DNA of 49,037 nt from Paractinoplanes polyasparticus (GTDB lineage Bacteria > Actinomycetota > Actinomycetes > Mycobacteriales > Micromonosporaceae): positions 1-49,037 of the forward strand of contig NZ_JAHWFK010000018.1 of NCBI RefSeq assembly GCF_019710575.1, written 5' to 3'. The notes under the pieces were generated by a model. It searched no databases, was not told the DNA's origin, and worked only from the letters and a program-made list of their open reading frames with translations. The position numbers and the translations under genes are program-made. Shown here piece after piece: positions 1-7,822 of the stretch; positions within the stretch are counted from its first letter, which is position 1; every line of letters starts with the position of its first letter.

Positions 1-83
1 AGCCGCAGCCGCAGCCGCAGCCGCAGCCGCAGCCGCAGCCGCAGCCGCAGCCGCAGCCGCAGCCGCAGCCGCAGCCGCAGCCG
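1..83. repeat. AGCCGC hexanucleotide tandem repeat
   Basis: Thirteen perfect copies of AGCCGC plus AGCCG run to the left edge of the window, so the true length is unknown. Because the unit is 6 bp, any reading frame gives a dipeptide repeat. On the plus strand these are Pro-Gln (CCG CAG), Ala-Ala or Ser-Arg. The Pro-Gln frame stays open to 728, so the repeat could be the low-complexity tail of a protein that starts outside the window. The sequence here cannot decide that. Confidence 0.97.
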
Positions 84-952
84 ACCGTGCCGGGCGACAA
101 GCTCTCCCCGCCGCGCGAAGCTCTCGGCAACGCGGCAACGACGACTGCCAGTCTTCCTCCGGCCGAAGTGACTCCCGCAGACCTGCCGTCTCGGCCCACT
201 CAGCGAAACCGCCCGACAGCAAGGCGACCGCAGCACTCACACGCCCGACAACCAGCCGCCCCGCCCGCAGACCCGCAACAGACGGCAGTGAGGGCGTCGC
301 CACTCCAGGGGCGGGGAGCAGCCCGGCCGCAACTGTCGGCAGTGAGGCCAGCCGCTGCGCCCAGGGCCGGCGGGCCGCCCAACCAACAAAGACCGCATCC
401 GGCCGCACTCACCCCAACCAAGGCGCTCCTCGCCTGGCGAGCCGCCTGGCCACATCGAGACCGCATCTGGCGGCACTCACGCCGGCCACGGCGTCGCTTG
501 CCTGGTCAGCCGCCCGGCCACAGCGGAACCGCAGCTGGCGGCACTCACGCCAACCACCGCGCCGCTCGCCCGGCCACAGAACGACCGGAAGTGGCGGCAG
601 CGAGAGCGACCACGACGCCCAAGGCCTGGCGAGCCGCCCAGCCACCGAAGACCGCATCTGGCGGCACCCACGCCAACCACGGCGCCGCTCGCCTGCTCAG
701 CCGCCCAGCCACCGAAGACCGCATCTGACGGCACCGACGCCAACCACGGCGCCGCTCGCCTGGTCAGCCGCCCGGCCAGAGAACGACCGGAACTGCGGCA
801 GCAACGGCGACCACTACGCCCAGAGCCTGGCAAGCAGCCCACCCACCGCGAGACCCCCGTCTGGCGGCACCCGCCCAACCACGGCGCCCACGGACACCAA
901 CTACGAAGCCCAGCCGCCCGCCCAGGGAAAGGGCAGCGCCGACAGAGACCCC
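84..952. other. 869-bp stretch without a confident gene
   Basis: This stretch lies between the hexanucleotide repeat and the end of the PhzF gene. Open frames exist on both strands, but they are rich in Arg, Pro, Ala and His. Their third-position G/C is clearly lower than in neighbouring genes. The right half is a 67-bp repeat whose period is not a multiple of three. The plus frame from 3 to 728 might be the degraded C-terminus of a gene beginning to the left (Pro-Gln repeat, then a Pro/Thr/Ala-rich tail), but support is weak. I see no promoter or RNA gene here. Confidence 0.6.
390..893. repeat. degenerate 67-bp tandem repeat array
   Basis: Eight head-to-tail units begin at about 390, 458, 526, 582, 649, 716, 783 and 851. 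Their lengths are 68, 68, 56, 67, 67, 67, 68 and about 43 bp (last one truncated). Each opens with a form of AGACCGCATCTGGCGGCAC and contains a form of CCAACCACGGCGCCGCTCGCC, then AGCCGCCCGGCCA. Units 649-715 and 716-782 are the closest pair. The period is not a multiple of three, which argues against coding on either strand. There is no repeat/spacer alternation, so it is not CRISPR. Confidence 0.85.
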
Positions 953-1768
953 CTAATCGAGCGCCACAGCACCCCCACTGACCCGAACCCCCGGATCCCC
1001 GGGAACCAACGTGACAGTCAGCCGACTGGGCCGCCCAAGGTCGTCCCCCTGACGCAGATGCAAGGTCGAATCCGGCCCGACCAGCCGCAGCGCCCGCAGG
1101 TAACCACCGAGCGCCGCCGCAGCCGCCCCCGTAGCCGGGTCTTCCACGACCCCGCCGACCGGGAACGGGTTGCGGACGTCGAAGCTGTCGTCGCCGGTGC
1201 GGAAGACCAGCTGGATCGTGGTCCAGCCGCGCGCCTCCATCAGGCTCTTCAGCGCGTCGAAGTGGTAGTCGAGGCGGGCGAGCCGGTCGCGGGAGTTGGC
1301 GGCGATGATCGGGTGGTAGGCGCCGGCGTAGGCGACCTGCGGGGGCAGGGCCGGGTCGAGGTCGTCTGCCGACCAGCGCAGGGCGGTCAGCAACGCGGCC
1401 AGGGTGGAGTCGGGCAGCTCGTCGATGGTCGGGGCGACGCTGGTCAGAGTGGCTTGGCCGTCCGCGACCACGACGGGCACCTCGCCCGCCTTGGTGGTGA
1501 AGACGTGTTCGCCGGGGCCCAGGGCCACCCCGGTGGCGATGGTGGCGTGGCCGCAGAACGGGACCTCGGCGAGCGGGCTGAAATACCGCACCCGGTGGTG
1601 CCGCTCGCCCAGGGTCCTCGTCACGAACGCCGTCTCCGAGTAACCCACGTCGGCCGCGATCTTCAGCATGGTCGCGTCGTCCAGGTCGGCCGCGTCCAGC
1701 ACCACGCCGGCGGGGTTGCCGCCGGCCGGGTTGTCGCTGAAGGCCACGTACCGTCGCACCACAGTCAT
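953..1768 (-). CDS. PhzF family isomerase-like protein
   Basis: This 271-residue protein has the PhzF/diaminopimelate-epimerase-like fold signature. The N-terminus contains NPAGGNPAGVV. Motif YSETAF at 43-48 places Glu45, the acid/base residue of PhzF, at the family position. A GHAT motif and a C-terminal DPATGAAAAALGGYL segment follow. PhzF itself isomerises trans-2,3-dihydro-3-hydroxyanthranilate, but most family members in genomes like this have unknown substrates, and no phenazine genes are nearby. I chose ATG 1768 because the longer frame (to 1819) adds residues unlike the family. The gene follows the aldo/keto reductase on the same strand and may be read with it. Confidence 0.88.
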   Translation of the reverse strand: MTVVRRYVAFSDNPAGGNPAGVVLDAADLDDATMLKIAADVGYSETAFVTRTLGERHHRVRYFSPLAEVPFCGHATIATGVALGPGEHVFTTKAGEVPVVVADGQATLTSVAPTIDELPDSTLAALLTALRWSADDLDPALPPQVAYAGAYHPIIAANSRDRLARLDYHFDALKSLMEARGWTTIQLVFRTGDDSFDVRNPFPVGGVVEDPATGAAAAALGGYLRALRLVGPDSTLHLRQGDDLGRPSRLTVTLVPGDPGVRVSGGAVALD

Positions 1769-1805
1769 GCCGTCAGCCTGCCGCCCCTGACCGGGCGCTG
1801 CCAAG

Positions 1806-1820
1806 GGTGTGGCACACACC
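1806..1820 (-). terminator. short hairpin after the aldo/keto reductase
   Basis: A perfect inverted repeat GGTGTG-GCA-CACACC lies 4 nt past the stop codon of the minus-strand aldo/keto reductase and before phzF. The stem is only 6 bp and no T-run follows, so it may be a weak terminator, an attenuator or a coincidental palindrome. Confidence 0.3.
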
Positions 1821-1824
1821 GAAC

Positions 1825-2793
1825 CTAGACCCAGGTCGGGGTCATGTCGCCCGCGTACCGGGCGCCCACCCCACCGGACGGCAGGATCTCGGCGATCGCA
1901 GCGAGGTCGTCGGCGGACAGCGACAGGCCGGCGGCGGCGAGGTTCTCCTCGACCCGGGCCACGCTGCGGCTGCCGGGAATGGGCACGATGTCGTCGCCCT
2001 GCGCCAGCAGCCAGGCCAGGGCGAGCTGCGAGACGGTGGCGCCCCGGGCGGCGGCGAGATCGCCCAGGCGCCGTACGGCGTCGAGGTTCTTCTCGTAGTT
2101 GCCGGGCTGCCAGCGCGGGTCGTGGCGGCGCATGTCGCTCTCGTCGTACGCGGCGGCCGGCTGGGCCGCGCCGGTGAGAAAGCCTCGGCCCAGCGGCGAG
2201 TAGGCGACGAACCCGATGCCCAGCTCGCGCAGTGTCGGGAACAGCTGCTCGACGTCGCGCTCGAACAGCGAGTACTCCGTCTGCAGCACCGAGACCGGCT
2301 GCACCGCGTGGGCCCGGCGAATGGTGGACGGGCCGGCCTCGCTGAGCCCGAAGTACTTCACCTTGCCGGCGTCGATGAACTCCTTGACCGTGCCCGCGAC
2401 GTCCTCGATCGGCACGGTGGGGTCGACGCGGTGCTGGTAGAGCACGTCGATCGTGTCGACGCCCAGGTAACGCAGGCTGTTGTCCACGACCTCACGAATG
2501 TGCGAAGGGCGGCTGTCGAAGCCGAAGTCGTGGGTGAAGCCGAACTTGGTGGCGATGACGATGTCGTCGCGGAAGTCCTTGACGGCCCGGCCGACGACCT
2601 TCTCGTTCTCACCCCACCCGTACAGCTCGGCGGTGTCGAAGAACGTGACGCCCAGCTCGTGGGCCTTGCGGATGGCGGCGATGCCCTGCTGCTCGTCGCC
2701 GGGGCCGTAGGCGAGGTTGATGCCCATGGCGCCGTAGCCGAGGGCCGAGACGGTGAGTCCCTGCGTGCCGAGAGTGCGTTGCTGCACGGTCAT
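1825..2793 (-). CDS. aldo/keto reductase
   Basis: This 322-residue NAD(P)H-dependent aldo/keto reductase has a TIM-barrel fold and its catalytic tetrad in place: Asp53, Tyr58, Lys83 and His121 (in YQHRVD). The family reduces aldehydes and ketones. The C-terminal cofactor site IPGSRSVARVEENL is typical of the potassium-channel beta-like/YakC branch. ATG 2793 is chosen over the longer frame because homology starts there and AGGGAG abuts it. The promoter side faces a divergent TetR gene across a 23-bp palindrome, so this reductase is the likely target of that repressor. The substrate cannot be told from sequence. Confidence 0.93.
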   Translation of the reverse strand: MTVQQRTLGTQGLTVSALGYGAMGINLAYGPGDEQQGIAAIRKAHELGVTFFDTAELYGWGENEKVVGRAVKDFRDDIVIATKFGFTHDFGFDSRPSHIREVVDNSLRYLGVDTIDVLYQHRVDPTVPIEDVAGTVKEFIDAGKVKYFGLSEAGPSTIRRAHAVQPVSVLQTEYSLFERDVEQLFPTLRELGIGFVAYSPLGRGFLTGAAQPAAAYDESDMRRHDPRWQPGNYEKNLDAVRRLGDLAAARGATVSQLALAWLLAQGDDIVPIPGSRSVARVEENLAAAGLSLSADDLAAIAEILPSGGVGARYAGDMTPTWV

Positions 2794-2809
2794 CTCCCTG
2801 AGGAAGTAG

Positions 2810-2832
2810 TCAAACCAAACGGTTCGGTTTGA
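2810..2832. promoter_or_regulatory. palindromic TetR operator
   Basis: A 23-bp near-perfect palindrome, TCAAACC-N-AAC-N-GTT-N-GGTTTGA, is centred at 2821 between the divergent reductase (start 2793) and tetR (start 2882). Only the central base and one symmetric pair break the symmetry. Length, symmetry and position fit a TetR-family operator controlling both genes. This is inference from sequence; binding has not been shown. Confidence 0.85.
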
Positions 2833-2868
2833 CGTTAGCCCGCGATCCCGGCGAAGCCAAGCCGGCCG

Positions 2869-2874
2869 TAATCT
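2869..2874 (+). promoter_or_regulatory. -10 box for leaderless tetR
   Basis: TAATCT ends 7 nt before ATG 2882, which puts the expected transcription start at or next to the A of the ATG. No Shine-Dalgarno sequence precedes the ATG, so a leaderless mRNA is likely. No clear -35 box is seen. Confidence 0.5.
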
Positions 2875-2881
2875 TGTGACC

Positions 2882-3472
2882 ATGGACTCGACCGAGGAGC
2901 GCATCGTCGCCGCGGCCACGGCCGAGTTCGCCCGGCACGGCATCGCCGGCGCGCGTGTCGAGCGCATCGCCAAGGAGGCACGCACCAGCAAGGAGCGCAT
3001 CTACGCGTACTACCGCGGCAAGGAGGCGCTCTACCGGCACGTCGCCGCGCAGGAACTCACGGCCATCGCCGAGGCCACCCGGCTCGACCCGCAAGACCTT
3101 CCCGAGTACGCCGGTCGCGTCTACGACTACTTCACGACCCACCCGGAGCAGTACCGCCTGATGATGTGGGGCCAGCTCGAACTGCCGGCCGACGACCCGG
3201 CCGACGACCCGGCCGAAAACCCGCTGCGCACCTCGATGGGCCGCAAGATCGAAACGCTCCGGCAGGCCCAGGCGGACGGTCAGCTGGATCCGGGCTGGGA
3301 CGCCGTCGACATCCTGATGTTCGTCAATCAGATCGCCATGGCCTGGGCCGGGCAGTCCGGCGTCACCCCGGTCCGGCCCGAGACGGCCGAACGTCGCGCG
3401 GCGGTCGTGGCCGCGGTGCGGCGGTTGTTCCCGCCGGGCGAGCGGCGGCAGATTGTCACAGGGCCGGAGTAG
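2882..3472 (+). CDS. TetR/AcrR family transcriptional regulator
   Basis: This 196-residue protein has an N-terminal TetR helix-turn-helix at about residues 7-52. It runs from ERIVAAATAEFARHG through the recognition region TSKERIYAYYRGKEALYRHV. A helical ligand-binding and dimerisation domain follows, with an acidic repeat (ADDPADDPAENP) near residue 105. It is divergent from the aldo/keto reductase and close to a 23-bp palindrome, the usual arrangement for a local autorepressor. A GTG at 2876 is an alternative start; ATG 2882 fits the -10 spacing better. The ligand is unknown. Confidence 0.9.
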   Translation: MDSTEERIVAAATAEFARHGIAGARVERIAKEARTSKERIYAYYRGKEALYRHVAAQELTAIAEATRLDPQDLPEYAGRVYDYFTTHPEQYRLMMWGQLELPADDPADDPAENPLRTSMGRKIETLRQAQADGQLDPGWDAVDILMFVNQIAMAWAGQSGVTPVRPETAERRAAVVAAVRRLFPPGERRQIVTGPE

Positions 3473-3482
3473 CGTTCGTGCG

Positions 3483-4901
3483 GTGACAGATGCACCAACC
3501 GCGATCACACCGCCCTCCGACCTTCCGCGCACCCTGGGCGAGCTGCGGGCCTCCGGCCACGAGTTCCGCACCGTCAAGGAAGAGCTGCGCGACAACCTGC
3601 TGGCCCGCCTGCGTTCGGGCGAGCCGCGCTTCCCCGGCATCGTCGGCTACGACGACACCGTCCTGCCCGAGGTCGAACGGGCCCTGCTGGCCGGGCACGA
3701 CATGGTCCTGCTGGGCGAGCGTGGCCAGGGCAAGACCCGCCTCATCCGCGGCCTGATCGACCTGCTCGACGAGTGGACGCCGGTCATCACCGGCTCCGAG
3801 CTGCACGAACACCCCTACCACCCGCTCACCCCGGCGTCCCGGCGGCTCGTCGCGGAAACCGGCGACCTGCTGCCGATCTGGTGGCTGCACCGCTCCGAGC
3901 GCTACGGCGAGAAGCTGGCCACCCCCGACACCAGCGTGGGCGACCTGATCGGCGACGTCGACCCGATCAAGGTCGCCGAGGGCCGCGCCCTGGGCGACCC
4001 CGACACGATCCACTTCGGGCTGGTGCCGCGCACCAACCGGGGCATCTTCGCCGTCAACGAGCTGCCCGACCTGGCCGAGCGGATCCAGGTGTCGCTGCTC
4101 AACGTGCTCGAGGAACGCGACATCCAGGTCCGCGGCTACCAGCTGCGCCTGCCGCTCGACCTGCTGCTCGTGGCCTCGGCCAACCCCGAGGACTACACCA
4201 ACCGCGGCCGCATCATCACGCCGCTGAAAGACCGGTTCGGCGCCGAGATCCGCACCCACTACCCGGTCGACCTGTCGCTCGAGACCGAGCTCATCCGGCA
4301 GGAGGCCGCGCTGGTGGCGGCCGTGCCGGAACACCTGATCGACGTGCTGGCCCGCTACACGCGCGCGGTGCGCGAGTCGCCGGCCGTCGACGCGCGGTCG
4401 GGCATCTCGGCGCGGTTCGCCATCGCGGGCGCCGAGACCACGGCCGCTTCCGCGTTGCGGCGCAGCGGACTGCGGCAGGAAAGAGAGGCTGTGGCGCGCG
4501 TCTGCGACACGGTCTCGGTGACGTCCACGCTGCGCGGCAAGGTCGAGTTCGAGAGCGGCGAGGAGGGGCGCGAGACCGAGGTGCTCGCCCACCTGCTGCG
4601 GGTCGCCACGGCCGAGACGTTCCGCGACCGGCTGGCCGGTCTCGACCTGTCCGGCTTCACCGACCTGGTGGCCGAGGGCGCCATCATCGAGACCGGCGAC
4701 CTGGTCAGCGCCGACGAGCTGCTGGGCCAGATCGGCACGGTCCCGGGGCTGGCCAAGGTGCTCGACCGGCTCGGCCTGGGCGACGCGCCCTCCCCGGGCC
4801 AGGCGGCGTCGGCCATCGAGTTCGTGCTCGAGGGGCTTCACCTGACCAGGCGGCTGGCCAAGGAGATGACCGACGACGGCCGCACTCTGTACGGGAGCTG
4901 A
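3483..4901 (+). CDS. MoxR-like AAA+ ATPase
   Basis: This 472-residue AAA+ ATPase has Walker A GERGQGKT at 78-85, a Walker B-like strand IFAVNELPD near 188-196 (Asn replaces the usual Asp before Glu), sensor 1 SANPED at 232-237 and Arg251 as candidate arginine finger. Proteins of this MoxR/magnesium-chelatase-like type act as chaperone ATPases with a von Willebrand factor A partner, and the next gene encodes one, 2 nt downstream. GTG 3483 is chosen because a longer frame would overlap tetR. TAGCGT at 3470-3475 overlaps the tetR stop codon and lies 7 nt before this GTG, so the gene may have its own leaderless promoter. The client is unknown. Confidence 0.9.
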   Translation: MTDAPTAITPPSDLPRTLGELRASGHEFRTVKEELRDNLLARLRSGEPRFPGIVGYDDTVLPEVERALLAGHDMVLLGERGQGKTRLIRGLIDLLDEWTPVITGSELHEHPYHPLTPASRRLVAETGDLLPIWWLHRSERYGEKLATPDTSVGDLIGDVDPIKVAEGRALGDPDTIHFGLVPRTNRGIFAVNELPDLAERIQVSLLNVLEERDIQVRGYQLRLPLDLLLVASANPEDYTNRGRIITPLKDRFGAEIRTHYPVDLSLETELIRQEAALVAAVPEHLIDVLARYTRAVRESPAVDARSGISARFAIAGAETTAASALRRSGLRQEREAVARVCDTVSVTSTLRGKVEFESGEEGRETEVLAHLLRVATAETFRDRLAGLDLSGFTDLVAEGAIIETGDLVSADELLGQIGTVPGLAKVLDRLGLGDAPSPGQAASAIEFVLEGLHLTRRLAKEMTDDGRTLYGS

Positions 4902-4903
4902 TC

Positions 4904-6859
4904 ATGGCTTCAGGGCGATTCAGGTACGGCGCGTGGCGGGACGGGCCCGACCCGCTCGCCCCGCCGTACGATGTGCGGGCGGCCGTCGACGAGGTCGGCG
5001 AGCGCGTCCTGGCCGGCGACAGCCTGCGCGACGTGCTGCGTGACCTGGTCCGCCGGGGCCCGCAGGACGGCCGCGGGCTCGACGCTCTGCGCGACCGGGC
5101 CCGCCGGCTGCGCCGCGAGGCGCTGCGCCGGGGCAACCTCGACGGCGCCGTCACCCGGGCCCAGCAGCTGCTCGACCAGGCCCTCGCGGCCGAGCGCGAC
5201 GAGCTGACCCGGCGCGACGACGACGCGGCCCGGTTCAGCGAGGCCGTGCTCGACAACCTGCCGCGCTCGACGTCGCGCGCGGTCGAGGAACTGTCCGACT
5301 ACCAGTGGGCGTCGTCCGAGGCCCAGCAGCTCTACCAGCAGATCCTCGACGGTCTGCGCCGCGAGGTGGTCGAGCAGCGGTTCGCCGGCATGAAGCAGGC
5401 GCTGCAGCAGGGCGACCTCGAGGGTGTCTCCGAGATGGTGTCCGACCTCAACGACCTGCTGGCCAAGCACGCCCGCGGCGAGGACACGTCCGACGCGTTC
5501 CAGCAGTTCATGGCCAAGCACGGCCAGTTCTTCCCGGAGAACCCGAGCAACGTCGAGGAGCTGATCGACTCCCTGGCCCGTCAGGCCGCGGCGGCCGAGC
5601 GGCTGATGCGATCGTTGTCGCCGCAGCAGCAGGAAGAGCTGTCACGCCTGATGGACCAGGCGCTGGGCGACGGGCCGCTGCGCGGTCAGCTCGGCGAGCT
5701 GACCGACAACCTGCGGGCGTTGCGGCCCAACCTCAACTGGGGTCGCGGCGAGCGCATGCGGGGTCCGCAGGATCTGGGCTACGGCGACGCGGCGGCCGCC
5801 CTGGGCGAGATCGGCGAGCTCGACGAGCTGCTCGACCAGCTCGGGCAGGAGCACCCGGGGGCCACGCTCGACGACGTGGACGTCGAGATGGTCGAGCGCC
5901 AGCTCGGCCGGGGCGCGGCCGACGACGTCCGCCGGTTGCGCGAGCTCGAACGCGAACTCAGCCGGCAGGGGTGGGTCACCCGCGACTCCGAGGGGCTGAC
6001 GCTCTCGCCCAAGGCGCTGCGGCGGCTCGGCCGTACGGCGCTGGCCCAGGTCTTCGACGATCTGTCGGGCCGCAAGCAGGGGCAGCACGACCTGCGCGAC
6101 GCGGGCGCGGCGGGCGACCTGATCGGCTCGTCGCGGCGCTGGGAGTTCGGCGACGAGCAGCCGCTCGACGTGGTGCGGACGATCGGCAACGCGGTGCGGC
6201 GGCAGGCGGCCGGGGGTGGCGTGGGCGTGCTGCCCGTACGCCTCGAGCCCGACGACTTCGAGGTGGCCGAGACCGAGCGGCGGGCGTCGGCGGTGGTCGC
6301 GCTCTGCGTCGACCTCTCCTACTCGATGTACGCCGACGGCCGCTGGGGCCCGATGAAGCAGACCGCGCTGGCCCTGTCGCACCTGGTCGCGACCCAGTTC
6401 CCGCAGGACTCGCTGCAGATCATCGGCTTCGGCAAGTACGCCAACGCGCTGTCGCAGGGGCAACTGGCCGCGATCGACCCGACGGCCGAGAAGGGCACCA
6501 ACCTGCAGCACGCGCTCAAGCTGGCGGGCCGGCACCTGCGCCGGCACCCGGGCGCCGAGCCGGTGGTGCTGGTCGTGACCGACGGCGAGCCCACGGCCCA
6601 CCTCGAACCGGACGGGGAGGCCATGTTCTGGTGGCCGCCGCTGCCCGAGACGATCCGGGCCACCATCGGTGAGGTCGACCACCTGACCCGCTTCGGGGCC
6701 ACGCTCAACTTCTTCATGCTGGGCGAGGACGACGGCCTGCAGAGGTTCGTGGCCGCGGTGGCCGAACGCAACGGCGGCCGGGTGTTCAGCCCGGACGCCG
6801 ACGAGCTGGGGCGGTACGTGGTCGACGACTACGTGCGGGCCCGGCGCGGAAGGCGCTGA
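4904..6859 (+). CDS. VWA domain protein, partner of the MoxR-like ATPase
   Basis: This 651-residue protein has a long, mostly helical, charged N-terminal and middle region rich in Gln, Leu and Glu. A C-terminal von Willebrand factor A domain follows. Its metal-ion-dependent adhesion site reads DLSYS, with Asp470, Ser472 and Ser474, inside ALCVDLSYSMYADGRWGPMK. A downstream VTDGEPTAH segment supplies the later MIDAS acid. No signal peptide or membrane segment is seen, so it should be cytoplasmic. With the preceding ATPase (gap 2 nt) it forms a MoxR/VWA pair of the kind that remodels or loads metal into protein clients. Confidence 0.9.
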   Translation: MASGRFRYGAWRDGPDPLAPPYDVRAAVDEVGERVLAGDSLRDVLRDLVRRGPQDGRGLDALRDRARRLRREALRRGNLDGAVTRAQQLLDQALAAERDELTRRDDDAARFSEAVLDNLPRSTSRAVEELSDYQWASSEAQQLYQQILDGLRREVVEQRFAGMKQALQQGDLEGVSEMVSDLNDLLAKHARGEDTSDAFQQFMAKHGQFFPENPSNVEELIDSLARQAAAAERLMRSLSPQQQEELSRLMDQALGDGPLRGQLGELTDNLRALRPNLNWGRGERMRGPQDLGYGDAAAALGEIGELDELLDQLGQEHPGATLDDVDVEMVERQLGRGAADDVRRLRELERELSRQGWVTRDSEGLTLSPKALRRLGRTALAQVFDDLSGRKQGQHDLRDAGAAGDLIGSSRRWEFGDEQPLDVVRTIGNAVRRQAAGGGVGVLPVRLEPDDFEVAETERRASAVVALCVDLSYSMYADGRWGPMKQTALALSHLVATQFPQDSLQIIGFGKYANALSQGQLAAIDPTAEKGTNLQHALKLAGRHLRRHPGAEPVVLVVTDGEPTAHLEPDGEAMFWWPPLPETIRATIGEVDHLTRFGATLNFFMLGEDDGLQRFVAAVAERNGGRVFSPDADELGRYVVDDYVRARRGRR

Positions 6860-6892
6860 TCCGTCATCCGTGCCGCGCGACTGATCAATCTG

Positions 6893-7822
6893 GTGTTGCT
6901 GCTGCAGTCGCGCGGCACGATGACGGCGGCCGAGATCGCGGCTGAGCTCGAGGTCTCGGAACGCACGGTCTATCGCGACGTCGTCGAACTGTCGTCGGCC
7001 GGGGTGCCGGTCTACGCGTCCCAGGGCCGCACCGGCGGCTACCAGCTGGTCGACGGCTACCGCACCCGGCTGACCGGGTTGTCCCGGGCCGAGGCCGAGG
7101 CGTTGTTCCTGGCCGGGCTGCCCGGTCCGGCCCGCGAGCTGGGGCTGGGCGAGCCGGCCCGCACGGCGCAGCTGAAGATGCTGGCGGCCCTCCCGCCGGG
7201 GCTGCGCGACGCGTCGTCGATCGCCGGGCAGCGGTTCCACCTCGACGCCCCCGGCTGGTTCCACGACCCGCAGACGCCGCCCGTGCTGGGCGAGCTGGCC
7301 CAGGCCGTGTGGCAGGACCTGGAACTCACCCTGCGGTACAAGCGCCACGACGAGGTGACGCGGACGGTCGAACCGTACGGCCTGGTGTTGAAGAACGGCG
7401 TCTGGTACCTGGTCGGCCGGGTGGGGGAGACCCTGCGCTCCTATCGGGTCGACCGGATCACCGAGGTGACGCCGACCGGGCGGACGTTCGAGCGCGACCC
7501 CGGGTTCGACCTGCCCTCGTTCTGGGCGGCCCGGGCGGTCGAGTTCGTCCGGCAGATGCTGCGGGATGAGATCACGATCCGGCTGTCGCCCGACGGGCTC
7601 CGCTTGCTGCGGTTCGCGGTGGAGGAGGTCGCGGCGCAAGCGGCGGTGACGGACGAGCCCGGCCCGGACGGTTGGGTCCGGACCAGGCTCCCCGTGGAAT
7701 CGCTCGACGTGGCTTACACGTACATGTTGCGGCTCGGACCGGAGGTGGAGGTGCTGTCACCGCCGTCGCTTCGGTCGCGGATGGCCTCCGCCGCGGAGAG
7801 GACCAGCACGCTCTACCGGTAA
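6893..7822 (+). CDS. HTH/WYL domain transcriptional regulator
   Basis: This protein of about 310 residues has an N-terminal DeoR-like helix-turn-helix (MTAAEIAAELEVSERTVYRDV) and a WYL domain with VEPYGLVLKNGVWYLVGR followed by RSYRVDRI. WYL proteins are ligand-sensing regulators. The first canonical start is GTG 6893. However, the in-frame codons from 6866 read I-R-A-A-R-L-I-N-L before it and match the usual WYL N-terminus beginning M-R-A-A-R-L. GGAAGG at 6848-6853 suits a start near 6866, where the codon is ATC. The true start may therefore be non-canonical, or the base may be mutated. The 3' end overlaps the convergent SDR gene by 10 bp. Confidence 0.88.
   Translation: MLLLQSRGTMTAAEIAAELEVSERTVYRDVVELSSAGVPVYASQGRTGGYQLVDGYRTRLTGLSRAEAEALFLAGLPGPARELGLGEPARTAQLKMLAALPPGLRDASSIAGQRFHLDAPGWFHDPQTPPVLGELAQAVWQDLELTLRYKRHDEVTRTVEPYGLVLKNGVWYLVGRVGETLRSYRVDRITEVTPTGRTFERDPGFDLPSFWAARAVEFVRQMLRDEITIRLSPDGLRLLRFAVEEVAAQAAVTDEPGPDGWVRTRLPVESLDVAYTYMLRLGPEVEVLSPPSLRSRMASAAERTSTLYR

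Noticed and set aside
87..728. 213-codon plus-strand frame after the hexanucleotide repeat
   Set aside because: Composition is Arg/Pro/Ala/His-rich, third-position G/C is low for this genome, and it crosses a 67-bp repeat that shifts frame each unit. It is mentioned only as a possible tail of an off-window gene.
390..893. Possible CRISPR array
   Set aside because: Units are directly adjacent and degenerate along their whole length. There are no constant repeats separated by unique spacers and no cas genes.
3773..4903. Long plus-strand open frame across the MoxR-like gene, joined to the VWA frame
   Set aside because: Before ATG 4904 the translation is a low-complexity Arg/Pro/Ala shadow of the MoxR gene in another frame. 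Motifs start only at 4904.
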